64,000 nucleotides of DNA from Cytobacillus suaedae (lineage in GTDB: Bacteria > Bacillota > Bacilli > Bacillales > Bacillaceae_L): positions 2,436,001 to 2,500,000 of the forward strand of contig CP063163.1 in NCBI GenBank assembly GCA_014960805.1. The letters are read 5' to 3'. This document shows, piece by piece, positions 1 to 9,162 of this stretch (its first letter is position 1; every line of letters begins with the position of its first letter). A program made the position numbers and the translations under genes. The notes below the pieces were generated by a model that worked only from the letters and a program-made list of their open reading frames with translations, was not told the origin of the DNA and made no database searches.

Positions 1-68
1 GATTCTAATGAGAGTCGGTCATTTATTTCTCCAATAATAATTTATTGTTGTTAATCACTTTGAATTTT

Positions 69-204
69 GTCCGTTCCTTTTCGCTGCAGGCACTTGCTTT
101 CCGCGGGGAGGGATGCGAGCCTCCTCGGCGCTACGCACCTGTGGGGTCTCACCGGATGTCCCTCACTTCCCGCAGGAGTCAGTGCCTTCCGCTCCAATCC
201 ACTC
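69..204. repeat. ~135-bp GC-rich interspersed element, copy 1
   Basis: GC-rich block in AT-rich sequence. It shares with copies at 28260 and 36745 the ordered words CCGTTCC, CGCTGCAG, CTTTCCGCGGGGAGG, CTGTGGGGTCTC, CCCGCAGGAGTC and CTTCCGCT. The two ends are imperfect inverted repeats (GGCACTTG plus a CNGCGGG word on each). It lies just downstream of the VanW gene. The middle is the most variable part. It carries no credible gene. It resembles non-coding repeats known from Bacillaceae genomes, but I cannot name the family. Confidence 0.85.
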
Positions 205-251
205 TTAAATTAAATATGTTGGGACTAACAATCATTAGTCTTATTTTTCAC

Positions 252-1076
252 TTACCTTGTCCCGGTTGATTTATCTTCAAGAAAAGGCTCGTACATCATG
301 ATTGCTCGATTTTCTGTTATGAATTCATCATCAATTAGCTCTTTTTCTATGTTAAAGACTTTTCGATAGATTGTATTTTGTCTTACATAGCCTCCCCAAT
401 ACTCAGCTGTGATGCTATGGTCTTTTTCATAGACTTTGTATGTTCTAGTTTTAGGATATTCTGCTCTCCATTCTCCGACCAAGTGAGTGTCCGTTAAGTA
501 GATAATAAGCTGATATGATTGGTTTGTTTCGTTTTTTATTTGTAAATCTAGATAATTATAGGCACAGGTCGCTCCACTTCCGAACGGCTGATTTCTCTTA
601 GAGTCTGGGAATACATCGTAACTATGTCTATACCGTTCCGTCACAGTAAGCGGCGTATGTAGTGTCATCCAATAGATAAGGTTTGATAGCTGACACAATC
701 CTCCTCCCACACCAGTTGTGACTTTTCCGTAATGGAGAATCATTCCGTCCACATATCCTTTTCTTTTTGTTGTACTTCCAATTAGACGCCAATAAGAAAA
801 GGTTTCACCAGGTTTGATTACTATCGTATTTAGTTGTTTTATAGCAATTGCTAGATTCTTAATTTTGTTATACTGAAGCCACATATCAACATCTTTGAGT
901 TGACGTAATAAGAGAGTTTTATGACTAAATATTACATTAGGCAACTGTGATGTTTCTTTTTTCAGAGCATATTTCTTATCTCCAGCATACCATTCGGCGT
1001 ATCGTTTCATTCGATAATACTTCTTCCCTAGGTAGATCCTTAACTTACTTCTAGTTATTGGTTGTAACGAAGTCAT
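252..1076 (-). CDS. VanW family protein
   Basis: About 274 aa. The VanW domain occupies roughly residues 85-215, marked by KPGETFSYWRLIG, the glycine-rich GVGGGLCQLSN stretch, and a conserved RYRHSYDVFPDS / PFGSGATC segment. VanW proteins occur in some vancomycin-resistance clusters and widely in Firmicutes; their biochemical role is unknown. There is no signal peptide and no van gene nearby, so a resistance role is not implied. The ATG at 1076 is chosen because GGGAG lies 8 bases upstream; the GTG at 1085 would sit on that ribosome site. It lies 23 bp downstream of the response-regulator gene on the same strand and may be co-transcribed. Confidence 0.85.
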   Translation of the reverse strand: MTSLQPITRSKLRIYLGKKYYRMKRYAEWYAGDKKYALKKETSQLPNVIFSHKTLLLRQLKDVDMWLQYNKIKNLAIAIKQLNTIVIKPGETFSYWRLIGSTTKRKGYVDGMILHYGKVTTGVGGGLCQLSNLIYWMTLHTPLTVTERYRHSYDVFPDSKRNQPFGSGATCAYNYLDLQIKNETNQSYQLIIYLTDTHLVGEWRAEYPKTRTYKVYEKDHSITAEYWGGYVRQNTIYRKVFNIEKELIDDEFITENRAIMMYEPFLEDKSTGTR

Positions 1077-1099
1077 TCTTTTCACTCCCTTAGGCTATT

Positions 1100-2593
1100 T
1101 CAGCGTACACTATTAGTCTTAAACCCTCGTTTTCGAAAGTCACTAGGAGTCATGCCTGTTTGTTCCTTAAAAATACGGCTAAAATAGTTACCATTTGCAA
1201 AGCCAGATTCTGCTGCAATTTCTTGGATATTTAGCTGTGTTTCTAGTAATAGTTTTTTAGCTTCCTTCACTCTACTGTTTGTTATTAACTGACTTAGAGA
1301 AAGACCATGCTTTTTTACGAGTAGATGACTGAAATAAGCTGGACTGCGCTCCACGAATTCTGCTACATTCTGCAAGGATAAGGTTTTATCACGGAAATGG
1401 GTTTCAACATACTGAATTCCGCGTTCAATTACATCCATCTTGGATGATTCTTGGTGCCTTAACACTCCTTCTAAAAGCTGATAGGTAAAAAGAAGAATCT
1501 CTTGAACTATTCGATGCAACACTGGGCTATAGAGAATCGTTTCAAATACCTGATGATAGTGCTTTTCATATAATCCTTGGTCCAGTTTATATGTTTTCAT
1601 AAATCTACGAATCTGAGCCAAAATACTTGTTAACCTTGTCCTTATTAAACCAGGTTCTGGATAGGGTTCGTTTATGTTCAGAAATTCATGATACATCCAA
1701 GTTTTTAACTGTTCGTGGTTATTGTTGTGGAGCATTTCAATCCAGTCTCTTTGTTCAGTTGGACTTAGGAATGGTTCAACTCTTCCCCATTTCCACTCTT
1801 CATCGATGCTAATAATTTGTCTATATCCTTTATAAAATGTGAGTTCGAGTGCATGTCGCGCTTGGATATACATTTGGCGAAGCGACAAACTTTCATCCGA
1901 CAGCGAGTGCAACACAATGGCTAATGGCTCTTCATAGCGTTCATTCCAATTTAATAGTAAAAGATTCAATTCTTGCCTAATATTAAGGTTTTCATCTTCA
2001 AACACACATACAATAATGTCTGTTAATGGAAGGATTACCGGCCTAATTGAAAACTCGTATTCTTCCAAAAAGTTTCTTAGCAAAAGTATACTGTTTTTAT
2101 TTTCCATTTGTAAAATACAAAGTTGATAAGGTTTATCTTTAGGAGCCTCTTCCATAAAAAGTGATTGGTAGCTTACGATATTTAATAGTGTATCCTTACT
2201 TGTGGCACCTTCTTTTACCATCGTTGATTGTATATTTAGTGATTGAAGCAATGTTTTTCGGATAAACTCTGGTGAATGGGGTTTAACTAGGAGATTAGTA
2301 GCCTGAATCTCCACAGCTTGCATAGCACGCTCAAATGTTCTTTCAGTTGTGGTCACAATGATTTGTTTCGAATAGCGTTGAACGAGCTTTTTAAAACGAG
2401 CCCACTGGTTGGAGGGAATCATATCTAACTCAATGATGACGAACTCTGGGAGTTCATTCTCTAAAGTCATGACTAAGTCTTCTACATTTTCAACTAAAAA
2501 AATCTTGTCAAATGGGAGCGAATAAGAGGAAACTAGCCACTGAATGCCAATTCGTTCATTGTGGTCTCGGTCTGCAATGATTAGTTTTTTCAT
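1100..2593 (-). CDS. Response regulator with C-terminal AraC-type DNA-binding domain (YesN-like)
   Basis: 497 aa. The N-terminal receiver domain (about 1-120) starts KKLIIADRDHNERIG; D8/D10 form the acidic pocket, ELD near 55-57 holds the candidate phospho-acceptor, and VKPHSPE gives the conserved Lys-Pro. The middle 250 residues resemble the linker of YesN-type regulators. The last 100 residues are two AraC helix-turn-helices (IQEIAAESGFANGNYFSRIFKEQTGMTP in parts). Such regulators normally pair with a YesM-type sensor kinase and control carbohydrate uptake, but no kinase gene is adjacent, so it is an orphan here. AGAGGAG lies 10 bases before the ATG. Confidence 0.9.
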   Translation of the reverse strand: MKKLIIADRDHNERIGIQWLVSSYSLPFDKIFLVENVEDLVMTLENELPEFVIIELDMIPSNQWARFKKLVQRYSKQIIVTTTERTFERAMQAVEIQATNLLVKPHSPEFIRKTLLQSLNIQSTMVKEGATSKDTLLNIVSYQSLFMEEAPKDKPYQLCILQMENKNSILLLRNFLEEYEFSIRPVILPLTDIIVCVFEDENLNIRQELNLLLLNWNERYEEPLAIVLHSLSDESLSLRQMYIQARHALELTFYKGYRQIISIDEEWKWGRVEPFLSPTEQRDWIEMLHNNNHEQLKTWMYHEFLNINEPYPEPGLIRTRLTSILAQIRRFMKTYKLDQGLYEKHYHQVFETILYSPVLHRIVQEILLFTYQLLEGVLRHQESSKMDVIERGIQYVETHFRDKTLSLQNVAEFVERSPAYFSHLLVKKHGLSLSQLITNSRVKEAKKLLLETQLNIQEIAAESGFANGNYFSRIFKEQTGMTPSDFRKRGFKTNSVR

Positions 2594-2635
2594 ACGGCTA
2601 TCGCTCCTCTTTCGGTATTTAAATTGCTATTTATA

Positions 2636-2752
2636 GTTAGACGAATATCTTTAAGCTTAGACGAGTATTTCATGGCTGTAGGCGAGAATATCTAATTCTC
2701 CGCGAATATATTTCATTTCACACGAATTTCCTTTACGAATAAACGAATAAAT
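2636..2752. repeat. Degenerate ~20.5-bp tandem repeat (GCGAATAT core)
   Basis: Six copies of a (A/G)CGA(A/G)(A/T)AT-like word have their C at 2642, 2662, 2683, 2703, 2723 and 2744, spaced 20-21 bases. The array lies between the terminator of the glycosylase gene and the start of the response regulator. Sequence between cores is poorly conserved. Confidence 0.75.
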
Positions 2753-2807
2753 TATACATTATTAACTGTTTCAATTTTATATTGGTTCTTTAACCTAAAT
2801 TCTACAC

Positions 2808-2850
2808 CAAAAAAGCTGCCTCCGGTTACAATAAACTGGAAAAGCAGCAC
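2808..2850 (-). terminator. Rho-independent terminator of the mismatch-glycosylase gene
   Basis: On the minus strand a GCTGC...GCAGC stem is followed by a run of six T, 8 bases past the stop codon. Confidence 0.75.
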
Positions 2851-2857
2851 AAACAGA

Positions 2858-3358
2858 TCACAAAATGTCCTTCAATCCTTTATATATCTCAACGATTTCA
2901 TCCATTTTCATTCGAACTAATCCACTTGACGATGGTGCAACAAAGTCAACAGTTCCTGGTACAACTGATTCCTCCTGGGCCCCCCAAGGAAGCTTCTTTT
3001 TCCCGCTCAACTCTTGGTAGACTCCTTTTCCAACATAACAAACGATCTTTGGCTTGTAATAGGCAAATTTTCGTTTTAATTCCTTACTTCCCTCTAAATA
3101 TTCTTCCTTCGTTATCTCATCGGCTGCCTTTGTGGGTCGCGCAACAATGTTGGTAAGCCCAAAGCCTAAATCCAACAACTTATAATCCTCAGTTGTATCG
3201 TATTTTCTCGGGGTTAATCCTGCTTTATGTAAAATCGTCCAAAAGCGATTGTTTGGATTGGAAAAATGATGTCCTGTTTCGGATGAGCGAATACTAGGAT
3301 TAAAGCCAACAAATAAAACATCTAAATTTTCCTTGATGTGATCCTTAATTGGATTCAT
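2858..3358 (-). CDS. Mismatch-specific (G:T/U) DNA glycosylase, Mug/TDG type
   Basis: 166 aa. Belongs to the uracil-DNA glycosylase superfamily: the N-terminal DVLFVGFNPSIRS carries the GxNPG-like active-site motif, followed by HHFSNPNNRFW, which is characteristic of Mug/TDG enzymes. The C-terminal VAPSSSGLVR corresponds to the insertion loop (NPSGLN-like). It removes U or T mispaired with G in double-stranded DNA. The start at 3358 is preceded by a perfect GGAGG; a longer frame to 3403 would overlap the upstream gene and lacks a ribosome site. It lies 20 bp downstream of the tryptophan dioxygenase gene. Confidence 0.88.
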   Translation of the reverse strand: MNPIKDHIKENLDVLFVGFNPSIRSSETGHHFSNPNNRFWTILHKAGLTPRKYDTTEDYKLLDLGFGLTNIVARPTKAADEITKEEYLEGSKELKRKFAYYKPKIVCYVGKGVYQELSGKKKLPWGAQEESVVPGTVDFVAPSSSGLVRMKMDEIVEIYKGLKDIL

Positions 3359-3378
3359 TTTTCCACCTCCTTCATCGT

Positions 3379-4224
3379 CTATAGTTTTGTTCTTATACTC
3401 CAAAGCTCAGGGAAAAAGCGGTGTTCAATCACTTGCTTAAGATAAGAGACTCCTGCCGATCCACCTGTTCCAGGCTTATGTCCAATAATTCGTTCCACAG
3501 TAATCATGTGATTGTAGCGCCAAAGCTGTTGCTTATTTTCTATATCAACTAACTTTTCAGCAAGCTCATATAAGTCCCAGTACTTATTTACATCTCGGTA
3601 TACAGTTAACCACGCTTCTTCGACACTTGTATTTATTGAATAATCTTGTGTCCAATCACGATCTAAAGGTTCTGGATCAATTGTTAATCCGCGTTTAGAC
3701 ATAGCGAGAATGGCTGCATCATAAATACTTCTGTCCTTTAACGCCGACTGTAAAATCTCATATAATTCTGGCTGATGTTGGTAGACAGAAAGTACTCCCT
3801 CTTTTTTATGCCCTAAAGTAAATTCAATTAAACGGTTTTGAAAGGATTGGAAACCAGAGGAACGTCCTAACTTCTCTCTGAACTCCATATATTCTGCAGG
3901 GGTTAGTGTTGATAGCACATCCCATGACTGGATTAGCTGCTGTTGTATTCTCGACACCCTTGATAGCATTTTAAAGGCTGGTTCAAGTTCATCTCGTAAG
4001 ATACTTTCTTTTGCTGCATTCATCTCATGTAAAATAAGCTTCATCCACAATTCACTTGCTTGATGAATGATAATAAATAACATTTCATCATGATGTCCAG
4101 ATAAACCCTGCTGACTTGATAATATCTTATCTAATTGTAGATAATCACCATAAGTCATGTCATTTGAAAAGTCTTTATGTATCCCTTCTTTTGTTTCCGA
4201 ATGGTTACTTTTGTTTTCCGTCAA
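3379..4224 (-). CDS. kynA: Tryptophan 2,3-dioxygenase
   Basis: 281 aa, usual bacterial length. Haem enzyme opening the indole ring of L-tryptophan to N-formylkynurenine. Signature pieces: [32 protein letters not shown] (substrate pocket), EMNAAKESI, and near the end [18 protein letters not shown] (proximal haem His) followed by [11 protein letters not shown]. The TTG at 4224 is taken as start because GGGGGAG sits 6 bases upstream; the longer frame to 4275 adds an unlikely hydrophobic leader. The usual partners kynB and kynU are not adjacent, so the rest of the kynurenine route must be elsewhere or absent. Confidence 0.95.
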   Translation of the reverse strand: MTENKSNHSETKEGIHKDFSNDMTYGDYLQLDKILSSQQGLSGHHDEMLFIIIHQASELWMKLILHEMNAAKESILRDELEPAFKMLSRVSRIQQQLIQSWDVLSTLTPAEYMEFREKLGRSSGFQSFQNRLIEFTLGHKKEGVLSVYQHQPELYEILQSALKDRSIYDAAILAMSKRGLTIDPEPLDRDWTQDYSINTSVEEAWLTVYRDVNKYWDLYELAEKLVDIENKQQLWRYNHMITVERIIGHKPGTGGSAGVSYLKQVIEHRFFPELWSIRTKL

Positions 4225-4518
4225 TTTGAACTCCCCCTTTTCTAAAAGTATGACAACGCTTACAAGTTTTATCAAGAGGTAATTATACAGCGGTTACTAT
4301 CCTTAGAAAACTGCTATTCACTATTGGGAAATTTTCATTGCCTGTTCACTAGAAGATTAGCCGCAAATTCGATTGCTTTCTTAATAACCGAATAGGCTGG
4401 CATAAACGAAACAGACACTTCTGTGTGTTGGTGAGCCATACTTTAAGGTATCAACTGTATTTTCAAGACCACCTGGCTTATTAATTCTCTAATCACTCTT
4501 GGATAGCTGGTCTACCCT
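4225..4518. other. Intergenic stretch without a supported gene
   Basis: No convincing gene, repeat or strong terminator. On the minus strand a short open stretch around 4360-4480 reads like peptide in pieces (for example NKPGGLENTVDTLKYGSPTH) but is interrupted. It may be decayed coding sequence. Confidence 0.4.
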
Positions 4519-5457
4519 TTATTCACTCCTTGTCTCTAGTGCATCTATATATCCAAACTTTTCTTCATAAAGCTTTTCAAATATTGCTACTCCTTGAAAA
4601 AAACTAGTTTCATAGTTTCCTTTATCATCTACACTCCATGAAGTTGATAATACAGTATGGCAATATCCCCAAAGTAAGAGTCTTTGTTCATTTAACTGTA
4701 ATTCCTCAGTAAAAATCTCTACCCTTTTTTTAATTACATCAAATGCATTGTTTTCAGGAAGCTTATTTAACATATATTGAATCAAATCATACTCAACCTC
4801 ACCAACCAAGCCCTTAGGATCAATTGCCGTCCATTGGCTGTTTCCGGAAGACAGGACATTGTAATGATGAAAATCACCATGAAGAAGGTATTGTTGAGTT
4901 GATGTGTTGTTTAGATAGGTAAAAATATTCAGCGCCTTTATGAGGATATGTTTTGAAAAGGGACCAATACCATTAGGATGTTTCTCCAAAATTCCTCGTA
5001 GATTATCCTCTCTTCCCTTAATAGTTGGTATTTTACAATTTCTTGGTGCTACTACTGATATCCTCTTAACAACATTTGCAGCAATCCGACAGGCCTCCTC
5101 ATCATCATTAACCTCAGCAAGAGTACCACCCGGTGTTAACCTTTCTAATATGAAAATTCCATTTTCTTCGTCGAATTCAATAAGCTTAACCATGCCTTCT
5201 CCATCGAATAACCGTAATACATCTAGTTCGTCTTGAAATCCTTTACCAGGAATACAGATCTTCACCACTACATCACTTCCATCGTCCATAACAGCTGGGG
5301 CAACGTAATTAATTGAAAGGGAATATGGTTCTTTTATCTGTAAACTCCACTTTTTTTCACAGTACTGAATGATTTCAGGTAGTTTTTTTAACCACTCTTC
5401 TCCTTGAAGGTTAAAATACATTCGGACGGATTGCACAAATTTTTCTTGTAATTCCAC
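4519..5457 (-). CDS. APH(6)/hydroxyurea-type phosphotransferase
   Basis: 312 aa, single-domain kinase of the aminoglycoside/hydroxyurea phosphotransferase family (StrB/APH(6)-like fold). N-lobe: YVAPAVMDDGSDVVVKI with the ATP-binding lysine, then FILERLTPGGTL (hinge). The catalytic loop is LLHGDFHHYNVL (HGD, Asn metal ligand) and the DFG-equivalent is AIDPKGLVGEVEYD. Related proteins phosphorylate streptomycin; many Bacillus homologues are uncharacterised, so substrate is unknown. GTG start at 5457 with AAAGGGGG about 7 bases upstream. Confidence 0.82.
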   Translation of the reverse strand: MELQEKFVQSVRMYFNLQGEEWLKKLPEIIQYCEKKWSLQIKEPYSLSINYVAPAVMDDGSDVVVKICIPGKGFQDELDVLRLFDGEGMVKLIEFDEENGIFILERLTPGGTLAEVNDDEEACRIAANVVKRISVVAPRNCKIPTIKGREDNLRGILEKHPNGIGPFSKHILIKALNIFTYLNNTSTQQYLLHGDFHHYNVLSSGNSQWTAIDPKGLVGEVEYDLIQYMLNKLPENNAFDVIKKRVEIFTEELQLNEQRLLLWGYCHTVLSTSWSVDDKGNYETSFFQGVAIFEKLYEEKFGYIDALETRSE

Positions 5458-5497
5458 CTAATTTCCCCCTTTGGACATTACACGTTAATTTCAACAT

Positions 5498-5531
5498 AAA
5501 ATGCCATACTCCTTTCGAGCATGGCATTTAA
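5498..5531 (-). terminator. Terminator of the prolyl 4-hydroxylase gene
   Basis: ATGCCAT...ATGGCAT stem, T-rich on the minus strand, 20 bases downstream of the stop codon. Confidence 0.7.
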
Positions 5532-5549
5532 TTTATAGAAATAATCTCT

Positions 5550-6206
5550 TTATCTTACTCCTTGTCTTCTCATCCATTGTGTTGCAGCCCACTTATCTCC
5601 AACAATAACCGGTGCACCACCATGCAACGTCCGTTCGTTTAAAGCTGTATCATTATAGAAATACTCAAAATACACGGCCATACCTTTTTGTGGAGATACG
5701 GAGAAGTTTAGTTTTGGAAAATAAGTTTCTCCACCATGCTCTACATCATTCAAGTACATAACGAGTGTACTGATTCTTGGATTACTCGCGGCCTTACTAG
5801 TAGATGCGAAAAAGTCAAAATGCGCCTTGTACTCTTGTCCAACTTCATAATTAAGGATGTGTAAACTCTCTGCATGATCAACAGGGATATTCATGATTTG
5901 AGAAATTCTCTTCTCTATTCTAGCAACGATATCATTTTCTCCTTCTTCCAAAAATGTACCGCTACTCGTCCTCATTTCATTTACTTCACGAGTATTTCCA
6001 ATTTTAGAACGCTGAATTCTACTCTTTGAAAACTCTATTAATTGATCACACTCTTCGTCACTTAGTACATTACCTAAAATGACAACAAGCGGTTCCTCTA
6101 GTCTTGCTATGATGTTAATCTCTCTATCATCAGTTTTGATTTTATTTCCAATATGATTAAAAATCGTCGGTTCTTTAATCTTTAAATCCTGAGCATCTAT
6201 TGTCAA
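5550..6206 (-). CDS. Prolyl 4-hydroxylase-like 2OG-Fe(II) oxygenase
   Basis: 218 aa, close in size to the collagen-type prolyl hydroxylase of Bacillus anthracis. The double-stranded beta-helix core is C-terminal: HFDFF supplies the HxD iron ligands, LHGGAPVIVGDKWAATQW the distal His and the 2-oxoglutarate-binding Lys. N-terminal EEPLVVILGNVLSDEECDQLI and the EMRTSSGTFL segment are typical. It should hydroxylate proline in a peptide or protein, target unknown. TTG start with AAAAGG about 10 bases upstream. Confidence 0.88.
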   Translation of the reverse strand: MTIDAQDLKIKEPTIFNHIGNKIKTDDREINIIARLEEPLVVILGNVLSDEECDQLIEFSKSRIQRSKIGNTREVNEMRTSSGTFLEEGENDIVARIEKRISQIMNIPVDHAESLHILNYEVGQEYKAHFDFFASTSKAASNPRISTLVMYLNDVEHGGETYFPKLNFSVSPQKGMAVYFEYFYNDTALNERTLHGGAPVIVGDKWAATQWMRRQGVR

Positions 6207-6514
6207 CTTGCATCAACCTTTTCAAATTAATATAGTGGTGGAATTGATAATATCTTTTATAAACCAGACTAATTAGTTCTTATTTTGGACTAGTTTCCTC
6301 CTATAATTCAAATTGGTTGTTAAATTTTGATTAAATTTTACACGGAGAAACGATGTTTTTCTACTGTTTTTTTATAAGTTAGAAAAACTGTCAATTTTAT
6401 AAGTGTAACCTTAGCACAATGTATGTTAAAACTGCTAAAATTAAGGAAGTCTTATAATACATATTACAATCTAAATTGAAATTGTTGATTGTTGAAAAAA
6501 AGAGGTGTTTGATG
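6207..6514. other. Divergent intergenic region
   Basis: About 300 bp of AT-rich sequence between the divergent hydroxylase and SDR genes. It should hold both promoters. No repeat or small gene was seen. Confidence 0.5.
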
Positions 6515-7402
6515 ATGTCAAAAACAGTTGTTATAACTGGAGCTAACAGTGGGTTAGGTCTTGAAACTTGTAAAAACTTTGTTAACGAGGGTTACAGAGT
6601 AGTAATGGCCATTCGGAACTTAGAAAAAGGAAAGAAAGCAAAAGAAGAATTGCTAGTTCTCTATCCAAAAGCAGAAATTGACCTTTTTTATCTTAATCTA
6701 GCAGATTTATCAACGGTTCACGACTTTGTAAGAGACTTTACTAAAAAATATGATGAGCTGGATCTGTTAATTAACAATGCTGGAGTAATGATTCCTCCTT
6801 ACTCAAAAACAGAAGAAGGTTTTGAACTTCAATTCGGGTGTAACCACCTCGGCCATTTCACTTTAACCGCTCTACTTCTACCCCTTTTAGAAAAAGGAAA
6901 AAGTCCACGTGTGATTACGCTAAGCTCTATAGCTTACCGAAATGGCGAAATTGACTTTAATAATTTAGATGGTAGGAAAGGCTATAAGGCTATGAAGTTT
7001 TATTGTCAGAGTAAACTTGCAAACCTCCTTTTTGCAAAGGAACTTGACGATCGTTTAAAAGAAGCTAAATATAAAACAAAAAGTTTAGCTGCTCATCCTG
7101 GTATTTCTTCCACCAATTTATTTAATCTAGGAAAAGAAAAAACTCCATGGTTTATTAAGCTACTTATGAAACTTATTTCACAACCAGCGTCTAAAGGAGC
7201 ACTTCCAATCATTATGGCAGCAACCAATGATACATTAAAAGGTGGAGAATTTATAGGTCCTGACGGCTTAGGAAATCGCAAAGGAAATCCAGCGATTCAA
7301 ACTCCTCAGAAGGATGTTTATAACAAAGAAACAATGAAGCAATTGTGGGATGTCTCCGAACAACTAACTGGTGTTACATTTAATATAAAAAAGTATAAAT
7401 AA
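6515..7402 (+). CDS. Short-chain dehydrogenase/reductase
   Basis: 295 aa. Classical Rossmann SDR of the retinol-dehydrogenase/WWOX-like group: TGANSGLG cofactor motif near residue 8, NNAG near 85, catalytic Ser in TLSSIAY and YxxxK as YCQSK. AHPGISSTNL is the usual post-catalytic loop. Probably NADP(H)-dependent; substrate unknown. Of two adjacent ATG codons (6512, 6515), 6515 has better spacing to AGAGGTG. Single gene, followed by a terminator shared with the convergent DUF817 gene. Confidence 0.88.
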   Translation: MSKTVVITGANSGLGLETCKNFVNEGYRVVMAIRNLEKGKKAKEELLVLYPKAEIDLFYLNLADLSTVHDFVRDFTKKYDELDLLINNAGVMIPPYSKTEEGFELQFGCNHLGHFTLTALLLPLLEKGKSPRVITLSSIAYRNGEIDFNNLDGRKGYKAMKFYCQSKLANLLFAKELDDRLKEAKYKTKSLAAHPGISSTNLFNLGKEKTPWFIKLLMKLISQPASKGALPIIMAATNDTLKGGEFIGPDGLGNRKGNPAIQTPQKDVYNKETMKQLWDVSEQLTGVTFNIKKYK

Positions 7403-7449
7403 CCAAGTAAATCGGGTTAAATCGAACCGGTGCATTGAGACCCTTCAAC

Positions 7450-7492
7450 TAAAAAAGTTGTCTCCTTATAATTCTAAGTAAACAACTTTTTT
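7450..7492. terminator. Bidirectional terminator between SDR and DUF817 genes
   Basis: AAAAAAGTTG...CAACTTTTTT stem-loop between convergent genes. Confidence 0.8.
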
Positions 7493-7507
7493 AGAGGGAG
7501 TTACTAA

Positions 7508-8299
7508 CTATAAAAAGTGACTAGTAGTAATCTTAGTAGAGCTTTTTTGCTTAACAAGCTTTAACGTTGCTACTATCAGAAAGCTAACAATCACCAATAA
7601 TAGCCATGAGCTTACCTTCCCTAAATGAACAAGACTCCATGCATCTGTTTGGTTTGGGTATTCCCAGGCTCCAAAGAATGTAGCAATATTTTCGGCTATC
7701 CATATGAAAAATCCAATTAACGTGAAAGAGAGTACAATTGGCATACGATATCGGGTTCCAGCAACCTCGTATGTGACCCATGATTGCCAAAAGACGATAA
7801 TCACTAGGCCAGATAACCACCATCGAATATCAATCCAATAATGATGAGTGAAAAAGTTCAAATAAATTGCAGTTGCAAGTGGAACAACAACGAAAAAAGG
7901 TGGCCATTTAACCAATTCTACCTCAAGTCTCCTCCACGCCTGGCACAGATAACTCGCTACACTTGCGTACATAAATCCACTATACAAAGGGACTCCAGCA
8001 ATTTTGAAAAAGCCTTCCTCAGGATATGACCAAGAACCCATATGAACCTTAAAAAGTTCAAGTGCTAGCCCAATTAGGTGAAACAGAGTTATCACCTTTA
8101 GTTCGTCACGTGTTTCAAGTCCTGAACGCACCATCCACCATTGCATTAAAAGGCAGATGATGAGGAGCCAGTCATAACGTGGCAGGAAGGGAAGTGTAAC
8201 AATCTGGGTGAAAGCCAAAGAGACAAAAATCACGACTGGAAACAAACATGACAAGGCCTGCCCCCAACCAAAATGAACGAGTTGTTTTAGTGCTCTCAT
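7508..8299 (-). CDS. DUF817 family integral membrane protein
   Basis: 263 aa with about eight hydrophobic segments. Conserved pieces of DUF817: LELFKVHMGSWSYPEEGFFK, GVPLYSGFMYASVASY and IAENIATFFGAWEYPNQ. Function unknown. Strong GGAGGAG 6 bases before the ATG. Monocistronic between two terminators. Confidence 0.85.
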   Translation of the reverse strand: MRALKQLVHFGWGQALSCLFPVVIFVSLAFTQIVTLPFLPRYDWLLIICLLMQWWMVRSGLETRDELKVITLFHLIGLALELFKVHMGSWSYPEEGFFKIAGVPLYSGFMYASVASYLCQAWRRLEVELVKWPPFFVVVPLATAIYLNFFTHHYWIDIRWWLSGLVIIVFWQSWVTYEVAGTRYRMPIVLSFTLIGFFIWIAENIATFFGAWEYPNQTDAWSLVHLGKVSSWLLLVIVSFLIVATLKLVKQKSSTKITTSHFL

Positions 8300-8449
8300 A
8301 ATTTACTCCTCCAATTTGCACATCACATAAAACTTACTTAGATTTTACATCATGTTTTATCGTTAATCAATAAATAAATATTATTAATCATTAAAATATA
8401 CTATTCTTAATCCAGTATCTTCTTAAATGGACTCACTAAAAAAACACCA

Positions 8450-8486
8450 AAAAAATAAGAGTATTCCTATGCTAGGAATACTCCGT
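8450..8486 (-). terminator. Terminator of the 8.5-kb GNAT gene
   Basis: GAGTATTCC/GGAATACTC perfect stem followed on the minus strand by a long T-rich tract. Confidence 0.8.
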
Positions 8487-8514
8487 AACCCTTTAGGTAT
8501 TTAATATTTTTTGA

Positions 8515-9024
8515 CTACCCTATAACCTTACTATCTTCCCATCCATATACAGCTTCTTTTATCTTTTTACCCGCTATTTCAACATCTATGCTGTCTATCT
8601 TTATTCCTCCAAGAGCTTCATAGAATAAACATGATGGATTATCTTCTAACACAAGGACAAGCAAAGAAATCAACCCTATTTCTTGTAGATGTTTTACAAG
8701 TGGCTTCACTAATGCTTTGCCTACTCCTTTACCTTGGTATTCTTTAAGAATATAAATTGCATATAATTCACCGTCAAACCCTTCATAGTTCCCGCTTCTT
8801 TCTTTTCCTCCAGATATAAATCCAACGATTTTACCATCAATATCTTCTGCCACGTAAACAACCCCATTGGGAATACTCTCAACCCAAATTTGCTCACGAC
8901 TTTCATAGGATAAATTATTTAAAAAATCTGCCGGAAAGATATCTGCATATGTTGTTCTCCAACTATCAACATGTACCTTAGCAATTGCCTTGGCATCTTC
9001 CAAAATTGCTTTTCTAATTCTCAT
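8515..9024 (-). CDS. GNAT family N-acetyltransferase
   Basis: 169 aa. The acetyl-CoA motif is YQGKGVGKALVKPLVKHL, preceded by ELYAIYIL (beta 4) and followed by LLVLEDNPSCLFYEALGG, where the C-terminal tyrosine is typical. N-terminal RKAILEDAKAIAKVHVDSWRTTYADIFP matches a common bacterial GNAT subgroup. Substrate unknown. The ATG at 9024 is preceded by GTGGGG with 6-base spacing; upstream GTG/ATG codons overlap that site. Confidence 0.85.
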   Translation of the reverse strand: MRIRKAILEDAKAIAKVHVDSWRTTYADIFPADFLNNLSYESREQIWVESIPNGVVYVAEDIDGKIVGFISGGKERSGNYEGFDGELYAIYILKEYQGKGVGKALVKPLVKHLQEIGLISLLVLVLEDNPSCLFYEALGGIKIDSIDVEIAGKKIKEAVYGWEDSKVIG

Positions 9025-9093
9025 GGTCATCCCCACTTTAATTCTTTATAGTTTCATTTCTAGATTTCTTTAATACTATTTTCAAGAAATGCT

Positions 9094-9129
9094 TTAAAGC
9101 ACACTAATTATATTAACTAGTGTGCTTTC
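9094..9129 (-). terminator. Terminator of the pirin gene
   Basis: AAAGCACACTA...TAGTGTGCTTT perfect stem, 34 bases past the stop, T-rich on the minus strand. Confidence 0.7.
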
Positions 9130-9162
9130 TAAATCTTCATGAATTTTTAATTTTTCTTCTAT

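Noticed and set aside
45-269. Open frames running through the three GC-rich interspersed elements
   Set aside because: They follow the repeat, differ between copies, have no ribosome sites and no domain; chance frames in GC-rich DNA.
252-1076. Vancomycin resistance locus
   Set aside because: Only a VanW-domain gene is present; no vanHAX, vanR or vanS.
2636-2752. CRISPR array
   Set aside because: The ~21-bp units are degenerate and contiguous with no unique spacers of 30-40 bp and no cas genes; the same holds for the arrays at 32.9 and 38.4 kb.
3379-4224. Complete kynABU tryptophan degradation operon
   Set aside because: Neighbouring genes are a DNA glycosylase and a kinase; no formamidase or kynureninase is present.
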